NCBI GenBank assembly: GCA_002395085.1
Contig: DGVV01000114.1
Span: 1 to 12,999, forward strand
Source: Ruminococcus sp. UBA4275
GTDB taxonomy: Bacteria > Bacillota > Clostridia > Oscillospirales > Ruminococcaceae
Length of the DNA: 12,999 nt
Reading direction: 5' to 3'
Part shown: positions 1 to 6,340 of the stretch, piece after piece
How the letters are laid out: each line of letters starts with the position of its first letter
Position numbering within the stretch: the stretch's first letter is position 1
Translations under genes and position numbers: made by a program
Notes under the pieces: generated by a model
Database searches by the model: none
Seen by the model: only the letters and a program-made list of their open reading frames with translations
What the model was told of the DNA's origin: nothing

Positions 1-4
1 AGCG

Positions 5-33
5 CCCCATTATAATCATCGCGCAGCGATACC
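5..33 (-). repeat. Short palindromic repeat, left copy (inverted relative to copy at right end)
   Basis: Read on the minus strand, this 29-base segment matches the plus strand at 12971-12999 except for one substitution and a small indel near the end. Its core, ATCGC-n3-GCGAT, can fold into a small hairpin. On the plus strand the hairpin is followed by a run of five T (34-38), so it might also end a plus-strand transcript entering from the left, although the stem is only 5 bp. The rest of 1-115 is AT-richer than the genes around it and shows no gene I can support. Two copies suggest a dispersed family, but two copies alone cannot prove it. Confidence 0.45.
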
Positions 34-115
34 TTTTTCGACAAGCGCGACCAAAAACTTCAGTTTGGATAAACAGATCATTCATTTGACAAATCATGTG
101 TAACCACATAAAAAG

Positions 116-505
116 TTACATACCCGTTTTTTCCAGCAGATCGAGAATGCGGTCAAAGGGAATCTGCGCCCGCAGGAGCTTCAGCGCATCCGCACGGCTG
201 CACGATGCCATCTGCGCGGCAAGCTGCATGAGCAATGCCTGCTCCTCTCCCAGCGATTCTGCAAGCCAGAGCAGCGTTTCCGGTCTGCCGAAATGCTCGT
301 ACATCTGACGCGCACTGCTGCTCGGCCTGTGGGCAAATCCCCTGACGCCGCCCGCCGGATAATGCAGACACCAGACCGTCAGATGCTCGCGCTGACACGA
401 CCACCAGCGTCTTTCCTTCTGCCCGCATTCCATATCAAAAGCATCCGCAATCGGTGTGGAGGCTTTGCGCATACTGATCGCACGCGCAAAATCCAGCACA
501 TCCAT
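116..505 (-). CDS. Uncharacterised 129-residue protein downstream of purM
   Basis: I do not recognise this protein. It is soluble and alpha-helical in appearance, with no signal peptide or membrane segment. The N-terminal half has a Trp/Cys/His-rich stretch (RRWWSCQREH at 32-41, then TVWCLHYP at 43-50), followed by a GFAHRPSSSA turn (56-65) and a helical C-terminus (about 66-127) containing FGRPETLLWLAE. The frame is open to 568, but the ATG at 505 is chosen because it falls 7 bases after the purM stop, whereas the longer version would overlap the conserved PurM C-terminus. No good Shine-Dalgarno precedes it, so translation is probably coupled to purM. It is the last gene of the run. The Cys/His/Trp cluster could bind a metal or ligand, but this is a guess. 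Confidence 0.6.
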   Translation of the reverse strand: MDVLDFARAISMRKASTPIADAFDMECGQKERRWWSCQREHLTVWCLHYPAGGVRGFAHRPSSSARQMYEHFGRPETLLWLAESLGEEQALLMQLAAQMASCSRADALKLLRAQIPFDRILDLLEKTGM

Positions 506-512
506 ATCGCGT

Positions 513-1559
513 TCAGTCAATGATGACGCCCTCGTCGCCTGCGGCAAGCTCGCCCAGCACGTAGGCATTGATGCCCGATGCCTTCAGCGATGCAACCGCT
601 GCATCCGCATTTTCCGGTGCAACGGAAACGATCATGCCGACGCCCATATTGAAGGTATTGAACATATCGCGCTCCGGAATGTTGCCGGTTCTCGCGATGA
701 GATCGAAGATCGGCAGCACCTGCACATTTTTGCGCGGAATGCGCGCCGTGATGCCGTCGGGCAGGCTGCGCGGGATGTTCTCATAGAAGCCGCCGCCGGT
801 GATATGCGAGATCGCCTTGACCTCGACCTTCTCCAGCAGAGAAAGCACCGGCTTCACGTAAATGACCGTCGGGGTGAGGAGCGTTTCGCCCAGCGTGCCG
901 CCGAGATCGTCAAAGCGGCGCGCGAGATTCTCCTCCGTGACATCAAAGACCTTGCGCACAAGCGAGAAACCGTTGGAATGCACACCGCTCGAACCCAGTG
1001 CAATCAGCACATCGCCCGGCTTCTGCGTATCGGGCTTCAGGAGCTTCTTGCGGTCCACAATGCCGACCGTGAAGCCCGCGAGGTCGTAATCGTCATCGGG
1101 CATGAGACCCGGATGCTCTGCCGTCTCGCCGCCGATGAGTGCGCAGCCTGCCTGCACGCAGCCTTCCGCCACGCCTTCCACGATGGTCGCAATCTTCTCC
1201 GGATAATTCTTTCCGCAGGCAATGTAATCGAGGAAGAACAGCGGCTTTGCACCGCAGCAGATGACGTCATTGACGCACATTGCCACACAGTCGATGCCGA
1301 TGGTGTTGTGCTTGTCCATGAGCATGGCAATCTTGAGCTTCGTGCCGACGCCGTCCGTGCCGGAGACCAGAACCGGCTCCTCCATGCCCGCGATGTCAGG
1401 CAGGAACAGACCGCCGAATCCGCCAATGCTGTCGATTGCACCGGCAGTCGCGGTTCTGGCGACGTGCTTCTTCATCAGCTCGACTGCCTTGTAGCCGGCA
1501 GTGACATCCACGCCTGCCTTGGCGTAGCTCTCAGAAAAACTGTTTTTTTCGTGTCCCAT
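513..1559 (-). CDS. purM: Phosphoribosylformylglycinamidine cyclo-ligase (AIR synthetase)
   Basis: PurM uses ATP to close formylglycinamidine ribonucleotide into 5-aminoimidazole ribonucleotide (AIR), the fifth step of de novo purine synthesis, in the cytosol. At 348 residues it has the normal family length. Recognisable blocks run in order: SYAKAGVDVTAG near the N-terminus, the nucleotide/phosphate signature SGTDGVGTKLKIA, NDVICCGAKPLFFLDY, GGETAEHPG, GSSGVHSNGFSLVRKV, HITGGGFYENIPR and FNMGVGM. The start at 1559 has a good ribosome site (AGAAGGGA, about 8 bases upstream). It follows the MBL-fold gene by 56 bases and is followed after 7 bases by the 129-residue gene, so it lies inside the minus-strand run. 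Its product AIR is the substrate for the PurE/PurK step, with purE upstream in the same run. No anomaly is visible. Confidence 0.97.
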   Translation of the reverse strand: MGHEKNSFSESYAKAGVDVTAGYKAVELMKKHVARTATAGAIDSIGGFGGLFLPDIAGMEEPVLVSGTDGVGTKLKIAMLMDKHNTIGIDCVAMCVNDVICCGAKPLFFLDYIACGKNYPEKIATIVEGVAEGCVQAGCALIGGETAEHPGLMPDDDYDLAGFTVGIVDRKKLLKPDTQKPGDVLIALGSSGVHSNGFSLVRKVFDVTEENLARRFDDLGGTLGETLLTPTVIYVKPVLSLLEKVEVKAISHITGGGFYENIPRSLPDGITARIPRKNVQVLPIFDLIARTGNIPERDMFNTFNMGVGMIVSVAPENADAAVASLKASGINAYVLGELAAGDEGVIID

Positions 1560-1615
1560 ATTGATGTTCCCTTCTGATTTTGTGATTCACGCGGACGGAA
1601 AGCGCACCGGCTTCC

Positions 1616-2353
1616 TTATCCGATTGCATGGCCGAGAAAATATGCCAGTACAGCAAAGCAGAGCGCCATCAGCAGAATGCGGAGAATCTGTCCGATCATC
1701 ACATTGCTGCAAACGCCGCTGCGCACATCGGTTTCGATTGCGGGATCGACCTGTGCGCGGAAATTCTCTGCTGCGCCCGCACCGCCGAGCATCGCGCCGT
1801 AGTGGATCGGGATGACGGTGTGCGGTCTGATCTGATTGGTCAGTGCCGCAGCCTGTGCCGCATTGACCGTATAGACGCCGCCGACGGGCAGCATCAGAAT
1901 ATCGCAGGAAACGGCGCGGCACTCCGGTGTATCGTCGGTATCGCCGGTGATGTACACCCGCGTTTCTCCGAGCGTCAGCACATAGCCGAGCCAGTTCATT
2001 GCCCTGAGATGCGAAGGCTTGTGCAGATTATATGCCGCAACCGTCTCGATCTCAATGCCGCAGGGCGAGATGCGCTGTGCAGGCAGCACCGCGAGGGGTT
2101 CTCTGCCTGTACGCAGCTTGCAGAGCGCTGCGGCGCTTTTCGGTGTCACAATGACGGTATCCGGTTTCAGGAGTTTTTTGATGTCCTTTGCGGAAAAATG
2201 GTCGAAATGCGGATGTGTAATGAGGATGAGGTCAGCGTCATGCGGCTCGCCCGCGATGCGGAGCGGGTCGATGTAGATGACCTTGTCTCTGCGGATACAC
2301 ACGCTGCTGTGTGTATTGACTGAAATGCTTTTGAGAACGTCTGCATCAAACAT
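1616..2353 (-). CDS. Metallo-beta-lactamase-fold metal-dependent hydrolase with C-terminal membrane segment
   Basis: This 245-residue protein has the fold of UlaG/YtnP-type metal-dependent hydrolases. The metal motif HxHxDH is THPHFDH (His47, His49, Asp51, His52). Further ligand candidates are His111 or His115 in YNLHKPSH, Asp138 in ITGDTDD and His184 in IPIHYG. The substrate cannot be told from sequence. After the usual fold ends near residue 215 there is a hydrophobic stretch of about 24 residues (220-243, rich in Leu/Ile/Ala/Phe) with no charged residue after Arg225 until the end. It looks like a tail anchor, so the enzyme may sit on the inner face of the membrane. The start at 2353 has AGGAGA 7 bases upstream. 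It lies between purF and purM (gaps of 78 and 56 bases), which implies cotranscription but not a purine role. Confidence 0.85.
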   Translation of the reverse strand: MFDADVLKSISVNTHSSVCIRRDKVIYIDPLRIAGEPHDADLILITHPHFDHFSAKDIKKLLKPDTVIVTPKSAAALCKLRTGREPLAVLPAQRISPCGIEIETVAAYNLHKPSHLRAMNWLGYVLTLGETRVYITGDTDDTPECRAVSCDILMLPVGGVYTVNAAQAAALTNQIRPHTVIPIHYGAMLGGAGAAENFRAQVDPAIETDVRSGVCSNVMIGQILRILLMALCFAVLAYFLGHAIG

Positions 2354-2402
2354 AGGTTTTCTCCTGTCGGCTTATTCATGTAAGCCAGTCCGTTTATGCG
2401 GT

Positions 2403-2462
2403 TTCCTCCCGCCCGTAAAGCAGCAGGCGTATTACTCCTCGCCCGTAAAGCAGTATGTGCAA
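2403..2462 (-). repeat. Imperfect 30-bp tandem duplication at the purF 3' end
   Basis: The 14-base string CGCCCGTAAAGCAG occurs twice exactly 30 bases apart (2410-2423 and 2440-2453), with partial similarity on both sides. The right copy encodes the last residues of PurF (YCFTGEE); the left copy lies just past the TAA stop. Read through the stop in frame, it would give CCFTGR, so the duplication is a multiple of three and in phase. It looks like an old slippage or duplication event that left a decayed second C-terminus. Confidence 0.5.
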
Positions 2463-3832
2463 AGCGAATCCGGATCAATGCCGACTGCTTTCTTGACATC
2501 CGCCAGAAGATGATACTTCAGCGAAGTGAAATTCAGCCGCCGTGCAATCTCATCGACCATTGCATGATACCGCTCGGTATTGTCCGTGCAGTAATCCTTC
2601 AGATAGCGGTCGTCGCCGTCAAAATCGCGCACAACCTGCCGTGCAATGAGGTCGAGATCGGATTTGCCGGGGGAGAAATTCAGATACTTACATCCGAACA
2701 TGGAAGGCGGGCTTGCCGAGCGGATATGCACCTGCTCTGCGCCGTTGTTATAGAGGAATTCGACCGTATTGCGCATCTGTGTGCCGCGGACGACCGAATC
2801 ATCGAGGAACAGCAGCTTCTTGCCGCGGATGAGCTGCTCAACCGGAATCAGCTTCATGTGCGCGGTCAGGTCGCGGATGGACTGCTTTGCCGGCGTGAAG
2901 CTGCGCACCCATGTCGGGGTATATTTGATGAACGGACGCGCAAATTTGATGCCGCTCTCATTCGCATAGCCGATGGCATGGCCGTTTCCGGATTCCGGAA
3001 TGCCCGCGACGTAATCCACGTCGATGCCCTTATCGCGCTTTGCGAGCAGTGCGCCGCAGTTATTGCGCATCACCTCGACATTCACGCCCTCATAGCAGGA
3101 GGTCGTGTAGCCGTAGTAAATCCACAGGAAGGCGCAGATTTTCATGCTGCGCTTGGGTTCTTTTACGGTCTCGCAGGAATCCGGCGTCAGGAAGACAACC
3201 TCGCCCGGACCGAGATCACGGACATATTTGTAGCCGAGATTCATGTATGAGAACGACTCAAACGCCGCACAGTATGCGCCGTCTTTGTGTCCGAGAATGA
3301 GCGGGGTTCTTCCCGCGAGGTCGCGCGCACCGTACATCCCGTCCTTTGTGAGCAGGAGCAAGGTCATAGAGCCTTCGATTTTCTCCTGCGCATTGCGGAT
3401 GCCTTCGGGAATGGTATCGCACTGATTGATGAGCGCTGCGACAAGCTCCGTCGGATTGATGACGCCGCCGCTCTGCTCATTAAAATGCCCGCCGTGTGTA
3501 ATGATGTCATCGACGAGCGCCTCTGCGTTGTTGATTTTGCCGACGGTCGTGAGCGCATAGCTGCCCAGATGTGACCGTACCAGCACCGGCTGCGGGTCTG
3601 TATCGCTGATACATCCGACGCCGCTTGTGCCGTGCATATCGTTCATATCGCCGCCGAATTTTGTCCGGAACGGCGCATTCTCAATATTGTGAATGGCACG
3701 CTGGAAGCCGTCTGCGGGATCGTATACGACCATACCGCCGCGGCGTGCGCCCAGGTGCGTGTGGTAATCAATGCCAAAGAACAGATCAGCGGTAATGTCC
3801 GCTTTGGACACCGCGCCGAAAATTCCGCCCAT
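2432..3832 (-). CDS. purF: Amidophosphoribosyltransferase-like protein (PurF homologue) with a degenerate glutaminase site
   Basis: PurF makes phosphoribosylamine from PRPP and glutamine, the first step of purine synthesis. This 466-residue protein aligns along its whole length. The phosphoribosyltransferase half looks functional: PRPP motif LDDSVVRGT (343-351), GIPESGNG (277-284) and the flexible-loop region around 303-320. Cys233, Cys381, Cys458 and Cys461 match the four iron-sulfur ligands of Bacillus PurF. The N-terminal Ntn glutaminase half keeps the fold but not the chemistry: it begins MGGIFG, so the Cys1 nucleophile is Gly; the HVRY..TAG segment with Arg73 is GCISDTDP (72-79); Asn101 is Val97; Asp127 is Pro127. 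The start is firm: GGAGGT precedes it and an in-frame TAA lies 15 bases upstream. I recall similar Met-Gly-Gly-Phe-Phe-Gly PurF homologues in Bacteroidetes and Clostridia. It may use free ammonia or a partner glutaminase. Confidence 0.88.
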   Translation of the reverse strand: MGGIFGAVSKADITADLFFGIDYHTHLGARRGGMVVYDPADGFQRAIHNIENAPFRTKFGGDMNDMHGTSGVGCISDTDPQPVLVRSHLGSYALTTVGKINNAEALVDDIITHGGHFNEQSGGVINPTELVAALINQCDTIPEGIRNAQEKIEGSMTLLLLTKDGMYGARDLAGRTPLILGHKDGAYCAAFESFSYMNLGYKYVRDLGPGEVVFLTPDSCETVKEPKRSMKICAFLWIYYGYTTSCYEGVNVEVMRNNCGALLAKRDKGIDVDYVAGIPESGNGHAIGYANESGIKFARPFIKYTPTWVRSFTPAKQSIRDLTAHMKLIPVEQLIRGKKLLFLDDSVVRGTQMRNTVEFLYNNGAEQVHIRSASPPSMFGCKYLNFSPGKSDLDLIARQVVRDFDGDDRYLKDYCTDNTERYHAMVDEIARRLNFTSLKYHLLADVKKAVGIDPDSLCTYCFTGEE

Positions 3833-3851
3833 AGAAACCTCCGATTATCGC

Positions 3852-3935
3852 CGCCCGCACGAAAGATGCGGACGCAGTTTGCGGGGACGCTGCCCCATCC
3901 GCCCGCAAAGCACGGATCTGCGTCACTTTGCGGGC
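3852..3935 (-). promoter_or_regulatory. Competing inverted repeats in the purC-purF intergenic region
   Basis: The 127-base gap holds no gene but several complementary segments. A perfect 10-bp inverted repeat (GCCCGCAAAG at 3901-3910, CTTTGCGGGC at 3926-3935) forms one hairpin with a 15-base loop. The left arm can instead pair with TTTGCGGG at 3878-3885, and GACGCAG (3871-3877) is complementary to CTGCGTC (3918-3924), giving an alternative 15-bp interrupted stem. The two folds exclude each other because both use 3902-3909. A further GC hairpin (about 3854-3870) lies just before the purF ribosome site. No U-run follows any stem in the direction of purF, so this is not an intrinsic terminator; control of purF translation, RNA processing or a decayed repeat are all possible. 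Confidence 0.45.
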
Positions 3936-3959
3936 TCATTTTACGGGAACAGCAGCAGA

Positions 3960-4679
3960 TCAGGCGTTCTCCTTGAGACGCTTCATGATCTCCTGATATG
4001 CCTCCTCGACACCGCCCATATCTCTGCGGAAGCGATCCTTATCGAGTTTCTCGTGGGTTTCGCTGTCCCAGAAGCGGCAGGTATCCGGCGAAATCTCGTC
4101 TGCGAGAACGATCTGACCGTGGAATCTGCCGAACTCGATCTTGAAGTCGATGAGGTCAATGCCCATCTTCTTGAAGAAGCCGAGCATGAACTCGTTGACC
4201 TTGAAGGCATACTTTGCAATGGTATCCAGCTCCTCTTTGGTCGCCAGACCCAGTGCGAGTGCATAGTAATCATTGATGAACGGATCGTGCAGATCGTCGT
4301 TCTTGTAGCTGAATTCGAGGATCGGGGTCAGGAGTGCCTTGCCCTCCTCAACGCCCATGCGCTTGGAAAAGCTGCCTGCTGCGACATTGCGGACGATGAC
4401 CTCCAGCGGAACGATCTCAACCTTCTTGACCAGCGTTTCGCGCTCGGAAAGCTCCTCGACCAGATGGGTCGGAACGCCTTCCTTCTCCAGCATCGAGAAC
4501 ATGATATTGGTCATCTGGTTGTTGATGACACCCTTGCCCTTGATCGTGCCGCGCTTTGCGCCGTCGCCTGCGGTTGCATCGTCCTTGTAATCGACGATCA
4601 CGAGATCCGGATCGCTGGTCGCAAAGACCTTCTTTGCCTTGCCCTCATAGAGCTGCTCGCCTTTTGTAACATTTGCCAT
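3960..4679 (-). CDS. purC: Phosphoribosylaminoimidazole-succinocarboxamide synthase (SAICAR synthetase)
   Basis: PurC joins CAIR and aspartate with ATP to make SAICAR, the step after PurE. The 239 residues match the usual bacterial length. Family signatures are all present: LYEGKAKKVF (10-19, nucleotide loop), DYKDDATAGDGAK, GVPTHLVEELSERE, VPLEVIVRNVAAGSFSKR, the conserved DLIDFKIEFGR and ADEISPDTCRFWD. The start at 4679 is preceded by a strong GAGGAGG about 8 bases upstream. It follows the zinc-ribbon gene by 44 bases and precedes purF after a structured 127-base gap. Nothing suggests loss of function. Confidence 0.97.
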   Translation of the reverse strand: MANVTKGEQLYEGKAKKVFATSDPDLVIVDYKDDATAGDGAKRGTIKGKGVINNQMTNIMFSMLEKEGVPTHLVEELSERETLVKKVEIVPLEVIVRNVAAGSFSKRMGVEEGKALLTPILEFSYKNDDLHDPFINDYYALALGLATKEELDTIAKYAFKVNEFMLGFFKKMGIDLIDFKIEFGRFHGQIVLADEISPDTCRFWDSETHEKLDKDRFRRDMGGVEEAYQEIMKRLKENA

Positions 4680-4723
4680 TTTGGGTTCCTCCTCAAATAT
4701 GTAAAAATATGGATAAACTTGTA

Positions 4724-5572
4724 TCAGCCGATCATGATGAACGGCTTTCCGCTGCCGTCCAGCAGCGGTGTAAAGGCAGATAACTGCCCGTTTGTCAGAT
4801 AATGCATACCCGTGAAATTATCGCGGATCACCAGAATCTCCTGCCCGTTCACGGTATCACGGTCTGTGACCGCAAACCGGTGTGCCTGTGCATCGGCAGC
4901 AGGTGCAGCAGAGGCGGTTTCCTGCTGATCTTCCGCGGCGGCTGCCTCCGCAAATGCGGCAAAGCTTTCCTCAGGGATTTCCATACGCCGCAGTTTCTTG
5001 TCTGCTTCGGGCAGATTCTTCCGCTTCGCACAGATCATGCAGTAGTTGCCGTCTGTAAGGAAAAACTGCGCCTCCCGCTTCCGGCAGACTGCACAGGGAT
5101 TGGGCGGGGTGCGGTCTCCGACTGCTTCTTCAATCGGCAGCCCTTCCTGCACGGCAGCCTGCAAATCCATGTGCGGGTACAGCAGGAAAGCGCAGACCTC
5201 GCAAAGCCGGAATGTTCCGGATTTCGATTTGCAGACAGCATTTGCCTTGCCGCAGAAGGAGCAGCGTTCGTTCTCCGGCTGCGGGGCAGGCTGCAAATCA
5301 GCTTCCGGCTGCGGATCGGGCTGCAAATCCGGCTCCGGCTGCTTTTCCGCCGCAGGTGCTTTGTAATCGGTATCCGGATCCGGCACAGCTGCCTTGAAAA
5401 CCGGATCATTCACAATCGCATCGCTTACGCGCTCCACGTAATGCGCTGCCTTCTGAATCTTGCGGTCAAATGCGCATCCCACGCAGTATTGGTGGTCAGT
5501 CTTCTTTCCGCCCTCATAGGCTGAAAAGAAGATCAGGGCGGGTTTTTCTTTGCACACTTCACACAGCGGCAT
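4724..5572 (-). CDS. Protein with three zinc-ribbon-like CxxC modules and a DUF6440-like C-terminal domain
   Basis: This 282-residue protein is not a known enzyme. It contains three modules each with two CxxC pairs: Cys4/7 with Cys30/33, Cys104/107 with Cys124/127, and Cys160/163 with Cys178/181, each likely to bind one zinc. Modules 1 and 2 are separated by a Pro/Gln/Glu-rich linker (about 77-101) built of tandem 10-residue units. An Ala/Glu-rich linker (about 204-229) leads to a C-terminal domain (231-282) with FTGMHYLT and TPLLDGSGKPF, which resembles the small protein encoded just upstream and, as I recall it, the DUF6440 pattern. No membrane segment or signal is seen, so it is probably cytosolic. 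The start at 5572 has GAGGTGAT just upstream. It sits between purE and purC. Binding of protein or nucleic acid is plausible, but the function is unknown. Confidence 0.75.
   Translation of the reverse strand: MPLCEVCKEKPALIFFSAYEGGKKTDHQYCVGCAFDRKIQKAAHYVERVSDAIVNDPVFKAAVPDPDTDYKAPAAEKQPEPDLQPDPQPEADLQPAPQPENERCSFCGKANAVCKSKSGTFRLCEVCAFLLYPHMDLQAAVQEGLPIEEAVGDRTPPNPCAVCRKREAQFFLTDGNYCMICAKRKNLPEADKKLRRMEIPEESFAAFAEAAAAEDQQETASAAPAADAQAHRFAVTDRDTVNGQEILVIRDNFTGMHYLTNGQLSAFTPLLDGSGKPFIMIG
5275..5340 (-). repeat. 30-bp tandem repeat coding for a Pro/Gln-rich linker
   Basis: Two 30-base units (5275-5304 and 5305-5334) plus the start of a third share the segments CCGGCTGCGG and GGCTGCAAATC. They encode the 10-residue repeat PEPDLQPDPQ / PEADLQPAPQ between the first and second zinc-ribbon modules of the surrounding gene. 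Because units are a multiple of three, copy number could change without breaking the frame, so the linker length may vary between strains. Confidence 0.7.
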
Positions 5573-5597
5573 AGTATCACCTCAGTTTCCGTGCAGA

Positions 5598-5816
5598 TCA
5601 GTCTGTATCCATTGTGAGCGGTTCGCCGTCTTCATCAACCATCAGTGTGAATTCCGCCGGACTGCCGCCGCCCGTCATATAACAAACGCCGGTTTCCGTA
5701 TCCTGTACGACATAGACAAGCCCGAACTTCAGGATCTGCTCCTCCACCACGCGGAAGCGCGGCTTCTTCTGCTCAATCGGTTCTTTCTTCGGCTTGCTGC
5801 CAAATACGCCTGCCAT
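5598..5816 (-). CDS. Small DUF6440-like protein (72 residues)
   Basis: A short cytosolic protein with a basic N-terminal leader (KPKKEPIEQKK, 8-18) followed by one beta-rich domain: RFRVVEEQ, VVQDTETGVCYMT and FTLMVDEDGEPLTM. The pattern (aromatic-rich strand, D-x-E-T-G-V-x-Y-hydrophobic, then hydrophobic-D-x-D-G-x-P) is the one I associate with DUF6440, a family of unknown function. The neighbouring zinc-ribbon protein ends in a similar domain, so the two are probably paralogous or interacting. The start at 5816 lies 6 bases after the purE stop with only a distant GGAG, suggesting translational coupling to purE. The next gene begins 25 bases downstream. Family assignment is from memory. Confidence 0.7.
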   Translation of the reverse strand: MAGVFGSKPKKEPIEQKKPRFRVVEEQILKFGLVYVVQDTETGVCYMTGGGSPAEFTLMVDEDGEPLTMDTD

Positions 5817-5822
5817 ATCGTC

Positions 5823-6320
5823 TCAAAGCTCCGCGATCTTTGCCTGAAGTGCAGCATCCTTCTTCTGCACACCGGCAATCATCTCTGCCTTGCGCGCTCT
5901 GAGCTGCTCCGCAAGAGACGGCTCTGAGAGGGCAAGCATCTGCACAGCAAGGATCGCCGCGTTCTTTGCGCCGTCTACCGCAACAGTCGCAACCGGAATG
6001 CCGGAAGGCATCATGACCGTCGCAAGCAGGGCATCGAGACCGTCAAGCTGCGCGCCCTTGCAGGGAATGCCGATGACCGGCAGCGTGGTGTGTCCCGCGA
6101 TGACGCCCGCGAGATGCGCTGCCATGCCTGCCGCGCAAATGATAACGCCGAAGCCGTTTTCCTCAGCTTTTTCCGCGAATTCCGCAGCAAGAGCCGGTGT
6201 CCGGTGTGCGCTCATGACGTGTGCCTCAAACGGTACACCGAAGCTTTTGAGTTCGGTCAGCGCATTTTTCACAACCGGAAAATCGCTGTCGCTGCCCATG
6301 ATTACTGCAACCTTTTTCAT
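5823..6320 (-). CDS. purE: N5-carboxyaminoimidazole ribonucleotide mutase (class I PurE)
   Basis: PurE moves the carboxyl group of N5-CAIR to C4 of the ring, giving CAIR for PurC. The 165 residues carry every class I landmark: MGSDSD (8-13), SAHRTP (37-42, with active-site His39), the AAGMAAHLAG loop (63-72), PVIGIP (81-86) and MMPSGIPVATVAVDGAKNAAILA. The Arg after His (SAHR) points to class I; the CO2-using class II enzymes, as I recall, have SAHK. A PurK ATP-dependent carboxylase is therefore expected elsewhere in the genome. The start at 6320 is preceded by AAAGGA. It follows the WG-like gene by 20 bases and the small DUF6440 gene follows after 6, placing the purine genes on the same transcript as the envelope genes upstream. 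Confidence 0.97.
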   Translation of the reverse strand: MKKVAVIMGSDSDFPVVKNALTELKSFGVPFEAHVMSAHRTPALAAEFAEKAEENGFGVIICAAGMAAHLAGVIAGHTTLPVIGIPCKGAQLDGLDALLATVMMPSGIPVATVAVDGAKNAAILAVQMLALSEPSLAEQLRARKAEMIAGVQKKDAALQAKIAEL

Positions 6321-6340
6321 GGTTTCACATTCCTTTCTGA

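Noticed and set aside
96..120. Hairpin candidates (ATGTG/CACAT and TGTAAC/GTTACA) at the 129-residue gene stop as an operon terminator
   Set aside because: Stems are only 5-6 bp and AT-rich, and no T-run follows in the minus direction.
456..1577. Plus-strand open frame of 373 codons opposite purM
   Set aside because: Shadow of the conserved purM coding sequence; no homology is visible.
3901..3935. Intrinsic terminator between purC and purF
   Set aside because: The hairpin is strong but is not followed by a U-run on the minus strand; listed instead as a possible regulatory structure.
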